Assembly: GCA_024280575.1 (NCBI GenBank)
Contig: JAJRPV010000068.1
Coordinates: 1 to 62,114 of the forward strand
Direction of reading: 5' to 3'
Length of the DNA: 62,114 nt
DNA from: Campylobacterales bacterium
Lineage (GTDB): Bacteria; Campylobacterota; Campylobacteria; Campylobacterales; Sulfurospirillaceae
The position numbers and the translations under genes were made by a program. The number at the start of each line of letters is the position of its first letter. The stretch's first letter is position 1. Shown here in pieces: positions 16,045 to 26,253 of the stretch. The notes below the pieces were generated by a model. It did no database searches and was not told the DNA's origin. It saw only the letters and a program-made list of their open reading frames with translations.

Positions 16045-17562
16045 ATGAAAAATAATATAATAATATTTGATACTACATTAAGAGATGGCGAACAAAGCCC
16101 TGGAGCTTCCATGAACACGGAAGAAAAAATACAAATAGCCTTGCAGTTGGAAAAATTAGGAGTGGATGTCATAGAAGCTGGTTTTGCAGCTGCAAGCCCA
16201 GGTGATGCAGATGCGATTTCGAGAATTAGTGAGCAGGTTAAAAACTCTACTGTATGCTCTCTTTCAAGAGCATTAGATAGCGATATAAAAATAGCGGGTG
16301 AATCTATACAAAAAGCCAATAGAAAAAGAATTCATACTTTTATAGCAACAAGTCCAATTCATATGGAGTATAAGTTAAAAATGTCTCCAGAAAAAGTGAT
16401 TCAAAAAGCAGTCCATGCAGTGCAATATGCTAAAACTTTCTGTGATGATGTTGAATTTAGTTGTGAAGACGCAGGAAGAAGTGATTTGGTTTTTTTAAAA
16501 GAGATACTTGATGCGGTAGTACAAGTCGGAGCAAAGACTATCAATATACCAGATACCGTAGGATATAGAATGCCAAGCGAAATGGGGAAAATTATAAAAT
16601 CTTTATACGATTTTATTGGCGATAGAGCAATAATTTCGGTTCATAATCACAATGACTTAGGTTTGGCGACAGCTAGCTCAATTGCCTGTATTCAAAATGG
16701 GGCAAGACAAGTAGAGTGCACAATTAATGGTTTGGGCGAGAGAGCAGGAAATGCTGCTCTTGAAGAGATAGCTATGATTTTGCACACTAGAAGAGATATT
16801 TTTAGTGAGTATTACACAAATATAAATATAAAAGAGATATATTCAACAAGCAGATTGGTTTCATCCATAACAGGCATAGAGACTCAACCAAATAAAGCAA
16901 TAGTAGGTAAAAATGCCTTTGCACATGAGAGTGGAATTCACCAAGATGGCGTTTTGAAAAATGCACAAACTTATGAGATAATGAGTGCAAAAGATATAGG
17001 ACTTGATAAAAATTCCATAGTTCTGGGAAAACATTCAGGAAGGCATGCCTTTAAAGATAAATTATCTGCTTTAGGTTTTAACTTAAAAGACGAAGAAATG
17101 AATGAAGCCTTCAATAGATTTAAATTTTTAGCTGATGCAAAAAAAGAGATTTTTGATGATGATATAAGAGCTTTGGTAGCAGAAGAGATTATAAAAATAA
17201 AAGAGTTTTATAAATTAATCACTTTACAACTTTCAGATTGCAATCCCGGAGGACTACCAAGTGCTGCGGTTACAATTTCATATGATGGTGAGCAAAAAAC
17301 CGATGCTGCCATTGGAAATGGTACAATGGATGCTATATTTAAAGTTATAGATAGAATTTGCAATGTAAATGGAAAGTTAAAAGAGTATAAGGTTGATTCA
17401 GTTACGCAGGGAAAAGATGCGCTTGCTAAAGTTGTCGTTAAAGTAGTGTTTGCAGAGGACAAAACAGCTGTTATGGGTCATGGTTTAAGCGTCGATACAA
17501 TGCTAGCGACGGCTAAAGCTTATATTGGTGCATTAAATAGTTATTTATCTATGAAAAAGTAG
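16045..17562 (+). CDS. leuA: 2-isopropylmalate synthase
   Basis: First committed step of leucine synthesis: condensation of acetyl-CoA with 2-oxoisovalerate. 505 residues: a DRE-TIM barrel with [13 protein letters not shown] at the N-terminus (residues about 9-21), SVHNHNDLG with the metal-binding HxH, and [13 protein letters not shown]-terminal leucine-binding regulatory domain follows (GGLPSAAV, then [11 protein letters not shown]). AAGGAAATCTAC precedes the ATG. It converges with pflB only 7 bp downstream. Confidence 0.95.
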   Translation: MKNNIIIFDTTLRDGEQSPGASMNTEEKIQIALQLEKLGVDVIEAGFAAASPGDADAISRISEQVKNSTVCSLSRALDSDIKIAGESIQKANRKRIHTFIATSPIHMEYKLKMSPEKVIQKAVHAVQYAKTFCDDVEFSCEDAGRSDLVFLKEILDAVVQVGAKTINIPDTVGYRMPSEMGKIIKSLYDFIGDRAIISVHNHNDLGLATASSIACIQNGARQVECTINGLGERAGNAALEEIAMILHTRRDIFSEYYTNINIKEIYSTSRLVSSITGIETQPNKAIVGKNAFAHESGIHQDGVLKNAQTYEIMSAKDIGLDKNSIVLGKHSGRHAFKDKLSALGFNLKDEEMNEAFNRFKFLADAKKEIFDDDIRALVAEEIIKIKEFYKLITLQLSDCNPGGLPSAAVTISYDGEQKTDAAIGNGTMDAIFKVIDRICNVNGKLKEYKVDSVTQGKDALAKVVVKVVFAEDKTAVMGHGLSVDTMLATAKAYIGALNSYLSMKK

Positions 17563-17569
17563 AAATTTA

Positions 17570-19930
17570 CTATTTTATCGGGCGAATTTTATATTTGTCC
17601 GATAGCTTCTTCATTTTATTTATTTTAAAGCTAAAAAATTTTGATTTGAAGCCGGAATCTCCTATCTTTGTATATTGTATGGATGCCCCTTTGAAATTTT
17701 TTATTTCCTGATACACAAGACCAAGCGCATATCTACTATCCATATTTTTAGGATCTATTAATTTTGAAAGCTCAAGTAAAGCTATGGCATTTTCGATATG
17801 TTTTGCTCCAATTGATGCAACTGAGGCTAAAAATATCGTATTACTATCCTTGTGTTTATACTCGTCTATGAGTTTATTATAAAGGACATAAGATTCTTCA
17901 AAGTTATGAGTAAATATATCAAGATATGCAAGAGTATATGTTAATGCCGTTGGGTCATCTCTTTCAAGGGGTAACTTTGCCTTCAATATGTCTCTTTGAT
18001 GAAAAAGCAATCCAGATATTTGAAGTAGTTTAATGTATTGGGTTTTAACAATTTTCGGACCAAAATAAAAACTACTAAAATCTAATTGATTTTTTTTAAA
18101 TTCTATTTGAAATTCTTTTGCATACTCTTTAATATTTTTTTCACTATGATTCATGTCAAAGTATATTATATTACTTAATAAATCTTTTGGGAGTAATATT
18201 TTTAATTTTTGCGCATATTGTCTATAATATTTTTGATTGGATATTTTTTGAGAAATAATTATATCAAACGCTATGTGCAAAGGGTCCTCTTTTTTATCAT
18301 TTTCAATCCATCTTGAGAGTGAAAATTGGTTATTTTCACTAAGATTTAACAGCGCCATATAAATATTGGAGCTAGGGAGGTTTTTATCCAAATTTATGCT
18401 TGCTTTTACATCTTCGCTGAGTTTTGTGATATTTTTATGAATTAATTTTCCACTAAATACGGCATACACACCACTTAGGTAATTTGAATTGTCTAGGTGG
18501 TAACTAGTAGAAAAGTGTCTATATGCCTGTAAATAATCTCCGAGTTGGGCATAAGTGAGAGCTAGATTATAGTGTAAAATAGAGTGTTGAGGATAAGAAC
18601 TTATCAGTGATTTAAAAATCATATTTGCTTGCAGTATATGATTGGAAAGTGCTTTTTTGATACCTTTTCCCATAGAGATATTTATTTTAGAGATAGCTGA
18701 ACTTGCTTTTAAATATGAAAGTGCGGGAGCTAGCTGGTTTAAAAAAATATTCATACTTCCTTTTCGTATATATTCTATACTCTGGGCCGCATCAAAAATT
18801 TTATATGGTGAAAAGTAAAATAGAAGTGAATATGTGTTTTTATCATTAAAAAATAGTTCTTTTGCAAAATCTTTTTGTGCTAAATTCACATCAAAAATAG
18901 ATGGTTTTAAAATAACATTTATCGGATATGAATTTTTTGCTTTTTTTTCATTTAGCCTTATGGCATCATCCATAAGCACTGCACTACTTTTTAGATTACC
19001 AAGTTTGTTTTCCACGAGAGCAAGAGCCATTTTAACTTTGACGGGTTCATTCGTGTTGGCTAGGGCTTTTAAAAGAAGTTTTTTTGCTATGGAAAATTCT
19101 CCAATACGAGCATATAGCAATCCTAGAGGCAAATTTGTGGTTTTTGAATTTATATTTAAAAGCATATCAATTGCTTTTTGATTATTTCCGACAAGAGAAA
19201 GAATTTTTGAGGCAAGATAATTTTGTTTGCTTATATAAAATTTACTGCTAGGATGTTCCAAAGATGAGAGTGCTTCATAGTAAAAATTTCTATAGTAATT
19301 TATTAGACTCATTTGATATGAATATAAAGGAGAGTTTGATTCATCAGGAAGATATGCGTAAGCTAAGTCTATATAATATTTAAATAGTTTAGGTTTTTTT
19401 AAATAAAGAGCACAAACAGCAGCATTTATCGAACTTATACACTTTTGCTCTTTATTTAAAATAGCTTTTTTAAATGCAACTATTGCGTCTTTATAATTTT
19501 TTTCTTTCATTTTAGCTACACCAATATTATAAGAAGAGAGTGCTTCATTGTAAGTGGCTATTTGTTTATATATTTTTAGTGCGCTTTTCTTTTCTCCTTT
19601 CTCGTACAAGAGATTTGCTTTTTTTATCATATTGTCAATATAAGAAGGTGAAAACTGATTATTTCTTTCTTTGTTTACCAGTTTTTTTACTATTGTTTTA
19701 GTGTCTATATCTGTAATTTTTGGAGGTTTTTTATTTTTTATGATTATCACCACAATAAGAAAAATTATGATAAATAAAATTAGGGCAGAAGAGGCCAATA
19801 TTAAGATTTTTTTATTTTTAAATATTGGTTTTTTTGTCTCTTTTTCTTCAGAAGATTTTTTAGATTCTTTTTTTTCAAGAGGTGCAATATCATCTTCTGC
19901 TTCAAGAATTACTACTTCATCATCTGCCAT
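17570..19930 (-). CDS. pflB: Flagellar motor TPR protein PflB
   Basis: A 786-residue protein: an acidic N-terminal cytoplasmic segment, one membrane helix (residues about 45-68), then a long helical TPR array. Repeats are visible around LLYEKGEKKSALKIYKQI, SYNIGVAKMKEKNYKDAI and LGLVYQEIKNFKGASIQY. In Campylobacter the gene after serS in the order der-aroK-trpS-serS is Cj0390 (PflB), of similar size and layout; it forms part of the periplasmic disk/spoke structure that scaffolds stator units. The assignment rests on this synteny and architecture. A generic TPR scaffold is the alternative. Confidence 0.75.
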   Translation of the reverse strand: MADDEVVILEAEDDIAPLEKKESKKSSEEKETKKPIFKNKKILILASSALILFIIIFLIVVIIIKNKKPPKITDIDTKTIVKKLVNKERNNQFSPSYIDNMIKKANLLYEKGEKKSALKIYKQIATYNEALSSYNIGVAKMKEKNYKDAIVAFKKAILNKEQKCISSINAAVCALYLKKPKLFKYYIDLAYAYLPDESNSPLYSYQMSLINYYRNFYYEALSSLEHPSSKFYISKQNYLASKILSLVGNNQKAIDMLLNINSKTTNLPLGLLYARIGEFSIAKKLLLKALANTNEPVKVKMALALVENKLGNLKSSAVLMDDAIRLNEKKAKNSYPINVILKPSIFDVNLAQKDFAKELFFNDKNTYSLLFYFSPYKIFDAAQSIEYIRKGSMNIFLNQLAPALSYLKASSAISKINISMGKGIKKALSNHILQANMIFKSLISSYPQHSILHYNLALTYAQLGDYLQAYRHFSTSYHLDNSNYLSGVYAVFSGKLIHKNITKLSEDVKASINLDKNLPSSNIYMALLNLSENNQFSLSRWIENDKKEDPLHIAFDIIISQKISNQKYYRQYAQKLKILLPKDLLSNIIYFDMNHSEKNIKEYAKEFQIEFKKNQLDFSSFYFGPKIVKTQYIKLLQISGLLFHQRDILKAKLPLERDDPTALTYTLAYLDIFTHNFEESYVLYNKLIDEYKHKDSNTIFLASVASIGAKHIENAIALLELSKLIDPKNMDSRYALGLVYQEIKNFKGASIQYTKIGDSGFKSKFFSFKINKMKKLSDKYKIRPIK

Positions 19931-19939
19931 TGGTTACCT

Positions 19940-21178
19940 TTACATATAGCTTTTTAAAACTTCTGGTATTTCGATACTTCCATCACTTTTCTGATAATTT
20001 TCCATAATAGCTATCATGGTTCTGCCCACTGCAAGAGAAGAGCCGTTTAGCGTATTTACAAGTTTGTTCTTTTTACCATCTTTGTATCTTATTTTAGCTC
20101 GTCTTGCCTGAAAATCTCTTGTATTGGAGATTGAGCTTATTTCTCTATATCTATTTTGTCCGGGAAACCAAACTTCCAAGTCGATTGTTTTTGAAGCACC
20201 GAAACCAAGATCACCACCGCAAAGCATCAGATGTCTATGAGCTAAACCAAGTGATGTCAAGAGATCACTAGCACACTTTACCATCTCATCAAATATTTTA
20301 TCACTATCTTCAGGTTTTGTGATGCAAACAAGTTCTACTTTGTCAAATTGATGCTGTCTTATCATGCCTCTTGTATCTCTTCCTGCACTTCCTGCCTCTT
20401 TTCTAAAACAAGCTGTATAAGAAGTCATTTTTATTGGTAAATCAGCAGAAGGGATAATCTCATCTCTAAAAAGATTGGTTACGGGAACTTCGGCAGTAGG
20501 TATCAAAAAGAGTTCTTCTCCCTCAATCTTAAAAAGGTCATCTTCAAATTTTGGAAGTTGACCCGTCCCTGTTAGTGTTTCTCGATTTACGATGTATGGC
20601 ACAGCCACTTCATGAAAACCTCTTTTAGTATTGAAATCTAACATATAATTTATCAAAGCTCGTTCAAGTTTGGCCGCTTCATTTTTAAGAACTGAAAACC
20701 TACTTTTTGAGAGTTTTACGCCTCTTTCAAAATCTATCCAATTTTCTGATATTTCCCAATGTTCTTTTGGTTTGAAATCAAAATTAGGTGGTGTCAATAC
20801 CTTTTTGATTTCAATATTGTCATTTTCATCTTTACCGCACGGCACAATATCATCAGGAAGGTTTGGCACAGTTAAAGCAAGATTTGATAAACTATTTTCT
20901 AACTCTTTCACGTCTTTACTTAAAGTTGAAATTTTTTCTTTGTTTAGACTTAATTTTACTTTTAGTTCATTTATATCTTTCCCCTCTTTTGCCCATACAC
21001 CAAAAAGTTTACTATTGGCATTTTGTTCAGCTTGCAAGGGCTCAAGCAAGGCTCTTTTGTTTTTTAATTTAAGAGAAACTTCACAGAGGTTTTCTATGAC
21101 AACTTCATCAACTTTTTTCTTTCGTAGTTTTTCGCAAACATTTTCAAAATCATTTTGTATTAATTTAATATCTAACAT
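19940..21178 (-). CDS. serS: Seryl-tRNA synthetase
   Basis: A class II synthetase of 412 residues. The N-terminal coiled-coil arm (about 30-100) binds the long variable arm of tRNA-Ser. Motif 2 is [20 protein letters not shown], and motif 3 is [29 protein letters not shown] and the [14 protein letters not shown] segment are characteristic. It starts 3 bp after trpS and ends 9 bp before pflB. Confidence 0.97.
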   Translation of the reverse strand: MLDIKLIQNDFENVCEKLRKKKVDEVVIENLCEVSLKLKNKRALLEPLQAEQNANSKLFGVWAKEGKDINELKVKLSLNKEKISTLSKDVKELENSLSNLALTVPNLPDDIVPCGKDENDNIEIKKVLTPPNFDFKPKEHWEISENWIDFERGVKLSKSRFSVLKNEAAKLERALINYMLDFNTKRGFHEVAVPYIVNRETLTGTGQLPKFEDDLFKIEGEELFLIPTAEVPVTNLFRDEIIPSADLPIKMTSYTACFRKEAGSAGRDTRGMIRQHQFDKVELVCITKPEDSDKIFDEMVKCASDLLTSLGLAHRHLMLCGGDLGFGASKTIDLEVWFPGQNRYREISSISNTRDFQARRAKIRYKDGKKNKLVNTLNGSSLAVGRTMIAIMENYQKSDGSIEIPEVLKSYM

Positions 21179-21180
21179 TT

Positions 21181-22143
21181 TTATAATATTCCAACTTTAT
21201 CTTTTATAATTTCTATTTTTTTAGCAGCAATAGCCCTTGCTTTTTTTGCCCCCTCATTCAATATATCTCTTACTTCATCATTATGGGCGAGATAATACTC
21301 TCTTTTGAGTCGAGCAGGTTCAAAATAATCCCAAATCAGCTCTTTGAGATATATTTTAAAGTGTCCATAGCCTTCACCGCCTTTTTTATACCTCTCTTTT
21401 AGCTCATCTTGACCGCTTTCATCTAAAAACAATTTTGCTAGTGCGAAAATGTTACATGTAGAGTAATCTTTTGGATTTTCTAGTGGAGTTGAATCTGTTA
21501 CTATTTTACCTGTAGTCTTTTTTAGTTGTTTTTCTGTACAAAATATATATATGGTATTTCCATAGCTTTTACTCATCTTTGCACCATCAATTCCGGGAAC
21601 TGTTGCTACGATTTCATCTACTTTAAACTCTGGAATTGTTAATACATCGCCAAATTCATTATTAAATTTGATAGCTATATCTCTTGTTATTTCAACATGC
21701 TGGATTTGGTCTTTTCCAACTGGCACTACTTGTGAATCATATAGCAATATATCAGCAGCCATAAGAACCGGATAGGAGAAGAGGGCATGATTTGCAGTTA
21801 TGCCTTTAGCTACCTTATCTTTGTAGCTGTGAGCCCTCTCTAGCAGACCCATAGGCGTATATGACGAAAGTATCCAGTATAATTCCAAAACTTCCTTGAC
21901 ATCTGATTGAAGCCAAAAGGTACTCTTGTTTGGATCAATCCCCAAAGAGAGAAAATTAATAGCAGCATCAAGAGTATTTGTCTTAAGAGCTTTGCCGTCT
22001 CTTAAAGAAGTTAAAGCATGATAATTTGCTATAAATATAAAAAGATCACTATTGTCTTGTAACTGTTTCATTTGTCTAATAGAGCCAAAATAATTGCCTA
22101 CATGTAAGGCACCTGAAGGTTGAAGTCCTGTCAAAACTCTCAT
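21181..22143 (-). CDS. trpS: Tryptophanyl-tRNA synthetase
   Basis: A class I synthetase of 320 residues. The HIGH motif is [10 protein letters not shown] near the N-terminus (GLQPSG before it), and the second ATP motif is [25 protein letters not shown] is characteristic. The gene has its own -10 element and a structured leader. It is first in the serS-pflB transcription unit as far as can be seen. Confidence 0.97.
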   Translation of the reverse strand: MRVLTGLQPSGALHVGNYFGSIRQMKQLQDNSDLFIFIANYHALTSLRDGKALKTNTLDAAINFLSLGIDPNKSTFWLQSDVKEVLELYWILSSYTPMGLLERAHSYKDKVAKGITANHALFSYPVLMAADILLYDSQVVPVGKDQIQHVEITRDIAIKFNNEFGDVLTIPEFKVDEIVATVPGIDGAKMSKSYGNTIYIFCTEKQLKKTTGKIVTDSTPLENPKDYSTCNIFALAKLFLDESGQDELKERYKKGGEGYGHFKIYLKELIWDYFEPARLKREYYLAHNDEVRDILNEGAKKARAIAAKKIEIIKDKVGIL

Positions 22144-22158
22144 TAAAATCCCTATGTA

Positions 22159-22231
22159 ATGAGACCACTTTTTATACCATATCTTAGGTATTGTTACTCT
22201 GCAGTGGTTTCATAATTTTTTAGAGATTATA
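22159..22231 (-). promoter_or_regulatory. trpS promoter and hairpin leader
   Basis: On the minus strand TATAAT is at 22231-22226. Just downstream the predicted leader folds an 11-bp stem (22213-22203 with 22169-22159, one G-U pair) enclosing an inner GGTAT/ATACC-type hairpin (22191-22187 with 22178-22174). No T-run follows, so it does not look like a terminator. It occupies most of the untranslated leader and may act on mRNA stability or translation. I see no T-box consensus. Confidence 0.55.
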
Positions 22232-22293
22232 TCAAAAACATATTTAATATCTCTTTTTGTCTTTATTTAGTATAATTCTCAAAAGGAAAAAAT

Positions 22294-22395
22294 ATGGATG
22301 CTGTCTCGTTTAAAATTTTATCATTAATTGCATTAGGTTTGATTTTTTTTTCAATCTTCTCATACTTGCTTACTAAAGATGCGAAAGAGGACTAG
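22294..22395 (+). CDS. 33-residue single-membrane-segment protein
   Basis: ATG 22294 has AAAAGGA eight bases upstream and TATAAT at 22271-22276. The product is MDAVSFKILSLIALGLIFFS followed by IFSYLLTKDAKED: one hydrophobic helix with a charged C-terminus. It runs opposite to its neighbours and overlaps the 3' end of aroK by 36 bp. I recognise no family. Support comes from the promoter, the binding site and the amphipathic layout. Confidence 0.55.
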   Translation: MDAVSFKILSLIALGLIFFSIFSYLLTKDAKED

Positions 22396-22887
22396 TATCT
22401 CTTTTGCAATCTCTTTTGGGCTTTTATCTTTCGTGCTTATCACGATATATGCACATTTTTCATAAGATTTTATGCGTTTTTCAAATAGAGACTTTGCTTT
22501 TTTCAAATCTTTCAAAAGTGGTCTTTTTTCGAGTTTTCGTTTTGAGTTTGGATGACTTAAGATTCTCTCTAAAATTGCATCAAAAGTTGATTGAAGATAG
22601 ACAATAGTGCCTATTTTTTTAAGATTTTTTACTTTATAAAAACCGCCACCGGTAGAAATAATAGTATTTTTAACATTTTTTTCTAGCCATTTTGCTGTTT
22701 TTTGCTCTAATTGTCTAAAATATTCTTCTCCGTCTTCTTCAAAAATCCTTCTTATTTTTCTGTTTTCCAAACTCTCTATTAAATCATCACAATCTAGCGA
22801 ATAAAGTTCACTTTGCTTACTCATTTCTCTTGCTATCGTGCCTTTGCCAACACCCATAAAACCAATTAATACTATATTTTTAGACAT
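22360..22887 (-). CDS. aroK: Shikimate kinase
   Basis: Phosphorylates shikimate at O3 in chorismate synthesis. About 175 residues: Walker A is GFMGVGKGTIA, the shikimate-binding Asp is in DCDDLIE, and TGGGFYK is the GGG motif. The lid region is KRPLLKD. I start at ATG 22887 (MSKNIVLIGFMG), as in homologues; an in-frame ATG at 22899 would add four residues. The 5' end overlaps der and the 3' end lies antisense to a small + strand ORF. Confidence 0.92.
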   Translation of the reverse strand: MSKNIVLIGFMGVGKGTIAREMSKQSELYSLDCDDLIESLENRKIRRIFEEDGEEYFRQLEQKTAKWLEKNVKNTIISTGGGFYKVKNLKKIGTIVYLQSTFDAILERILSHPNSKRKLEKRPLLKDLKKAKSLFEKRIKSYEKCAYIVISTKDKSPKEIAKEILVLFRIFSKQV

Positions 22888-24274
22888 CCGTGTTCTCATC
22901 TTTTTCTCCTTTTGCTCTTGGATACATAAGAACAGGTGTTCCTTCTAAATCAAATGTCTCTCTTAACTTGTTTATGAGATATCTTTTGTAACTAAAATGC
23001 AGTGCCTTTGGTCTGTTCATGATTAAAGCTATTTTAGGCGGTTTTATATCATACTGGGTTGCAAAATATATTTTTACTCTTTTTGTTTTATCAGCCGGCA
23101 ATTGGTGCCTTATGGTCGCTTTTTTAATCAATTCATTAAGTTTAGAAGTGGGGATTCTTCTTTTGTAATTTTCATATACGCTCAAAATCAAATCTTTTAT
23201 CTTAAAAACTCTCTGTTGTGAAAGTGCTGAAACAGTTATGATTGGTGCGAAAGCTAAAAATTTAAATCTGTCTTTTATCTCGTCAATACTTTCTTTATAA
23301 CTCTCAAGTCTGATATCCCATTTGTTTAAAACTATAATTACACCAAGAGAGTTTTTGTCTGCCAAATTTGCTATTCTCTCATCTAATTCTTTAAATGGTT
23401 CACTAGAGTCCAAGACTAAAAGTGCAATGTCTGCATTTTCAAGCATCGCATTTGTACGCATAAGAGCATATTTTTCAATACCCTCAATTTTACTTCGTTT
23501 TCGCACGCCTGCTGTATCAACAAAGTTGATAACCTTGTTTTTATATGTGATACTTTCATCTACTGGATCAATAGTTGTGCCGGCTACTGAACTGACTACG
23601 GCTCTCTCTTCGCCTACTAAAGAGTTTAAAAGAGAACTTTTGCCGACATTTACTCTGCCAATAATTGCCACATTTATTTCGTTTGTCTCTTCTTGAGCCT
23701 CAGGTTCAATTTTTATTTCCTCAAAATCTTCTAAATCAAAATTATCTTCGTCAATTTCTAAATCTTCTATTGCTAATTCCGATTTGTTTTCAGGGAGATA
23801 TGATGATATCCAATTTAAAAGATTTGTAACACCTCGATTATGTGAAACAGATATTGGAAAAACATTTTGGGCGCCGAATTCTTCAAATTCCCAAGCTCGC
23901 TCCATCTCTTTGTCATTGTCTATTTTATTGATAACCAAGGCTATTGGTTTATTTTGAGACTGAAGTGAATAAAATATTTTTTTATCTTCATCACTAGGTA
24001 GCATTTTCCCATCAACCATCATTACAATTATATCTGCAATTTTTCCGGCTTTTAAAGATTGTATTTTTACATTTTGAAAAAGCTCATTGGAATCATCTAA
24101 TCCACCGGTGTCTAGTATTTTGCAAGGTTTTTCGGAGATTTCTACAATCTTTTCCTTGACATCTCTTGTAGTTCCGCTAAAATCAGATGTTATTGCAATT
24201 CTTTGTTTTGCGATTCTATTAAACAAAGAACTTTTCCCAACATTAGGTTTGCCTATAATTGCTAGTGTTTTCAT
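22880..24274 (-). CDS. der: Ribosome-assembly GTPase Der (EngA)
   Basis: A tandem-GTPase protein of 464 residues needed for 50S subunit assembly. The first G domain has GKPNVGKSSLFN, DTGGLDD and NKIDND; the second has GRVNVGKSSLLN, DTAGVRKR and NKWDIR. A KH-like C-terminal domain ends with the basic stretch GTPVLMYPRAKGEK. It precedes aroK, the same order as in Campylobacter. Confidence 0.96.
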   Translation of the reverse strand: MKTLAIIGKPNVGKSSLFNRIAKQRIAITSDFSGTTRDVKEKIVEISEKPCKILDTGGLDDSNELFQNVKIQSLKAGKIADIIVMMVDGKMLPSDEDKKIFYSLQSQNKPIALVINKIDNDKEMERAWEFEEFGAQNVFPISVSHNRGVTNLLNWISSYLPENKSELAIEDLEIDEDNFDLEDFEEIKIEPEAQEETNEINVAIIGRVNVGKSSLLNSLVGEERAVVSSVAGTTIDPVDESITYKNKVINFVDTAGVRKRSKIEGIEKYALMRTNAMLENADIALLVLDSSEPFKELDERIANLADKNSLGVIIVLNKWDIRLESYKESIDEIKDRFKFLAFAPIITVSALSQQRVFKIKDLILSVYENYKRRIPTSKLNELIKKATIRHQLPADKTKRVKIYFATQYDIKPPKIALIMNRPKALHFSYKRYLINKLRETFDLEGTPVLMYPRAKGEKDENTDV

Positions 24275-24329
24275 ATTTTACTTTCTTTTTTAGATATCTA
24301 ATTTTATCTTTTCTTTCCTAAAAAAGGTG

Positions 24330-25667
24330 TTACTTGAACCCGTAAAAGTGCGGAAATATTATAACAGACAGCAATACTAACACTTGTATGATGATAAAAG
24401 GCACAACGCCTTTGTAGATGTCCGTCGTTTGTATGCTCGGTGGTGCAACACCTTTTAAATAAAAAAGTGAAAAACCAAAAGGAGGAGTTAGGAACGATGT
24501 TTGCAGATTGAGAGCCATAAGAATAGCAAACCATAATGGATCTAGTCCAATTGTATGGGCGATAGGAAGAATGATAGGTAAAACAATATATGAGATTTCA
24601 ATAAAATCTATAAAAAATCCCAAAAACATAACTGCTAGCATGGATAGAGCTAAAAATCCCCATTTTTCTCCTGGGAGATGGGTCATAAAATTTGCAGTTA
24701 AATCATCAGCACCACTATACACGAAAACCATAGAAAATGCAGTAGCACCTATTAAAATTGCAAAAACCATAGCTGTTATTTTTATTGTTTCAATAGATGC
24801 TTCTTTAATCATCTTTATGTTTAATTGTTTGTATCCCCAAGCAAGCAATATAGCTCCTACTGAGCCAACTGAAGCTGATTCTGTAGGCGTGGCGATCCCG
24901 GCAAAGATAGAACCCAAAACAAGTATAATCAAAACAAGAGGAGGGATGATAGCAATTAGTGCTTTTATGATATTTTGTCTTTTGGTGATAGTTAAATCCA
25001 ATTCAATAGCAGGTGCGGCATCTTTGTCTAAAAATGCAATAATCAATATATAAACTATATATGAAGCAACTAGCATAAGTCCCGGAAAGAATGCAAATTT
25101 AAACAGATCTCCGACAGGAAGTTGAAAAACATCTCCTAAAACGATAAGAACGATGGAAGGAGGTATAATCTGACCTAGAGTTCCTGCCGCACAAATTGTA
25201 CCCGTACTCAGCTTTTTTGAGTACCCGTATTTTAACATAACAGGAAGTGATATAACTCCCATAGCCACAACACTTGCACCTACAACTCCAGTTGATGCTG
25301 CAAGAAGAGCTCCTATAAGGATAGTGCTTACTGCTAGTCCTCCCCTGATTCTTCCAAATAAAACGCCCATAGATTCCAGAAGTCTTGTGGCAAGTTCAGA
25401 TTTTTGTAAAATAATACCCATAAATATAAATAGTGGTACTGCCATTAATATTTTATTCGTCATAATTGAGAAAATTCTAAAAGGCATCATGGAAAACATC
25501 TGTAAAAATTCATCCATAAACTCATGCATCGTTCCACCATCAGGTATGACTTCAAAAAAAGCTGAAAGTGCTCCAAAACACATCGAAACCGCACCAAAAG
25601 TAAAAGCAACGGGATATCCAACAACAAGTAATATAAGAGCCGCTAAAAACATGATAAGACCTATCAA
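24330..25667 (-). CDS. TRAP transporter, large membrane subunit DctM
   Basis: The transport channel of a sodium-driven TRAP importer, 445 residues with about twelve hydrophobic segments. PLFIFMGIILQKS, AAGTLGQIIPPS and ATPTESASVG are characteristic of the DctM family. It overlaps dctQ by four bases. Substrate is set mainly by the binding protein encoded upstream in the operon. Confidence 0.93.
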   Translation of the reverse strand: MIGLIMFLAALILLVVGYPVAFTFGAVSMCFGALSAFFEVIPDGGTMHEFMDEFLQMFSMMPFRIFSIMTNKILMAVPLFIFMGIILQKSELATRLLESMGVLFGRIRGGLAVSTILIGALLAASTGVVGASVVAMGVISLPVMLKYGYSKKLSTGTICAAGTLGQIIPPSIVLIVLGDVFQLPVGDLFKFAFFPGLMLVASYIVYILIIAFLDKDAAPAIELDLTITKRQNIIKALIAIIPPLVLIILVLGSIFAGIATPTESASVGSVGAILLAWGYKQLNIKMIKEASIETIKITAMVFAILIGATAFSMVFVYSGADDLTANFMTHLPGEKWGFLALSMLAVMFLGFFIDFIEISYIVLPIILPIAHTIGLDPLWFAILMALNLQTSFLTPPFGFSLFYLKGVAPPSIQTTDIYKGVVPFIIIQVLVLLSVIIFPHFYGFK

Positions 25668-26203
25668 GACAATGCTCCTTGAGGGTCAACTTTTTTGGCT
25701 TTTTCTATGCCTCTGTATATATTTATATTTTTAAGTATATAATTTAAACCTTCTAAAAATAATATTGTGAAAGATACAGGAATAGCTGCTTTTATTATCC
25801 ATAGGTATTTAAGTCCTCCGGGATCTCCGGAAGTTTCATTTACACTATACGAATCCATCACAAAATCATATGATCCGTATATGATAAGGGCGGTAAAAGG
25901 AAGTAAAAATAACAGAGTTCCGATTATGTTGATTATTGCTTTAGTTTTTTCACTAAATTTTTCATATAAAAAATCCACTCTTACATGGGCATTTTCTTTT
26001 AGTGAATATGATGTTCCAAAAAGTATCAATACGGCAAATAGGTGCCACTCCATCTCTTGCATAGCAATAGAGCTATCATGAAAAGCATATCGCATAACAA
26101 CATCATAAAAAACATTAAGTATCATCAACAGTAGTACTATTATGAGTACATTTCCCATATAATCCATAAATTTATTAAATTTTTTTTCTATTTTTATTAG
26201 CAT
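25664..26203 (-). CDS. TRAP transporter, small membrane subunit DctQ
   Basis: A 179-residue protein with four predicted membrane helices. VVMRYAFHDSSIAMQEMEWH and FGTSYSLKENAHVRVDFLYEK form the conserved DctQ core. It partners DctM and couples with the periplasmic binding protein. It lies between dctP and dctM in the usual P-Q-M order. Confidence 0.9.
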   Translation of the reverse strand: MLIKIEKKFNKFMDYMGNVLIIVLLLMILNVFYDVVMRYAFHDSSIAMQEMEWHLFAVLILFGTSYSLKENAHVRVDFLYEKFSEKTKAIINIIGTLLFLLPFTALIIYGSYDFVMDSYSVNETSGDPGGLKYLWIIKAAIPVSFTILFLEGLNYILKNINIYRGIEKAKKVDPQGALS

Positions 26204-26253
26204 TTTCTATCTTTCTAAGAGATTTTGGGCGAAGGCAGACTCCGCCCCAAAAA

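Noticed and set aside
18834-19181. Plus-strand open frame of 115 codons inside pflB
   Set aside because: It lies wholly within a convincing minus-strand TPR gene and has no family pattern; a frame shadow.
22159-22213. T-box upstream of trpS
   Set aside because: No T-box sequence, no specifier loop, and no terminator/antiterminator pair.
24508-25053. Plus-strand open frame of 181 codons inside dctM
   Set aside because: Antisense shadow of a membrane-protein gene with well-conserved TRAP motifs.
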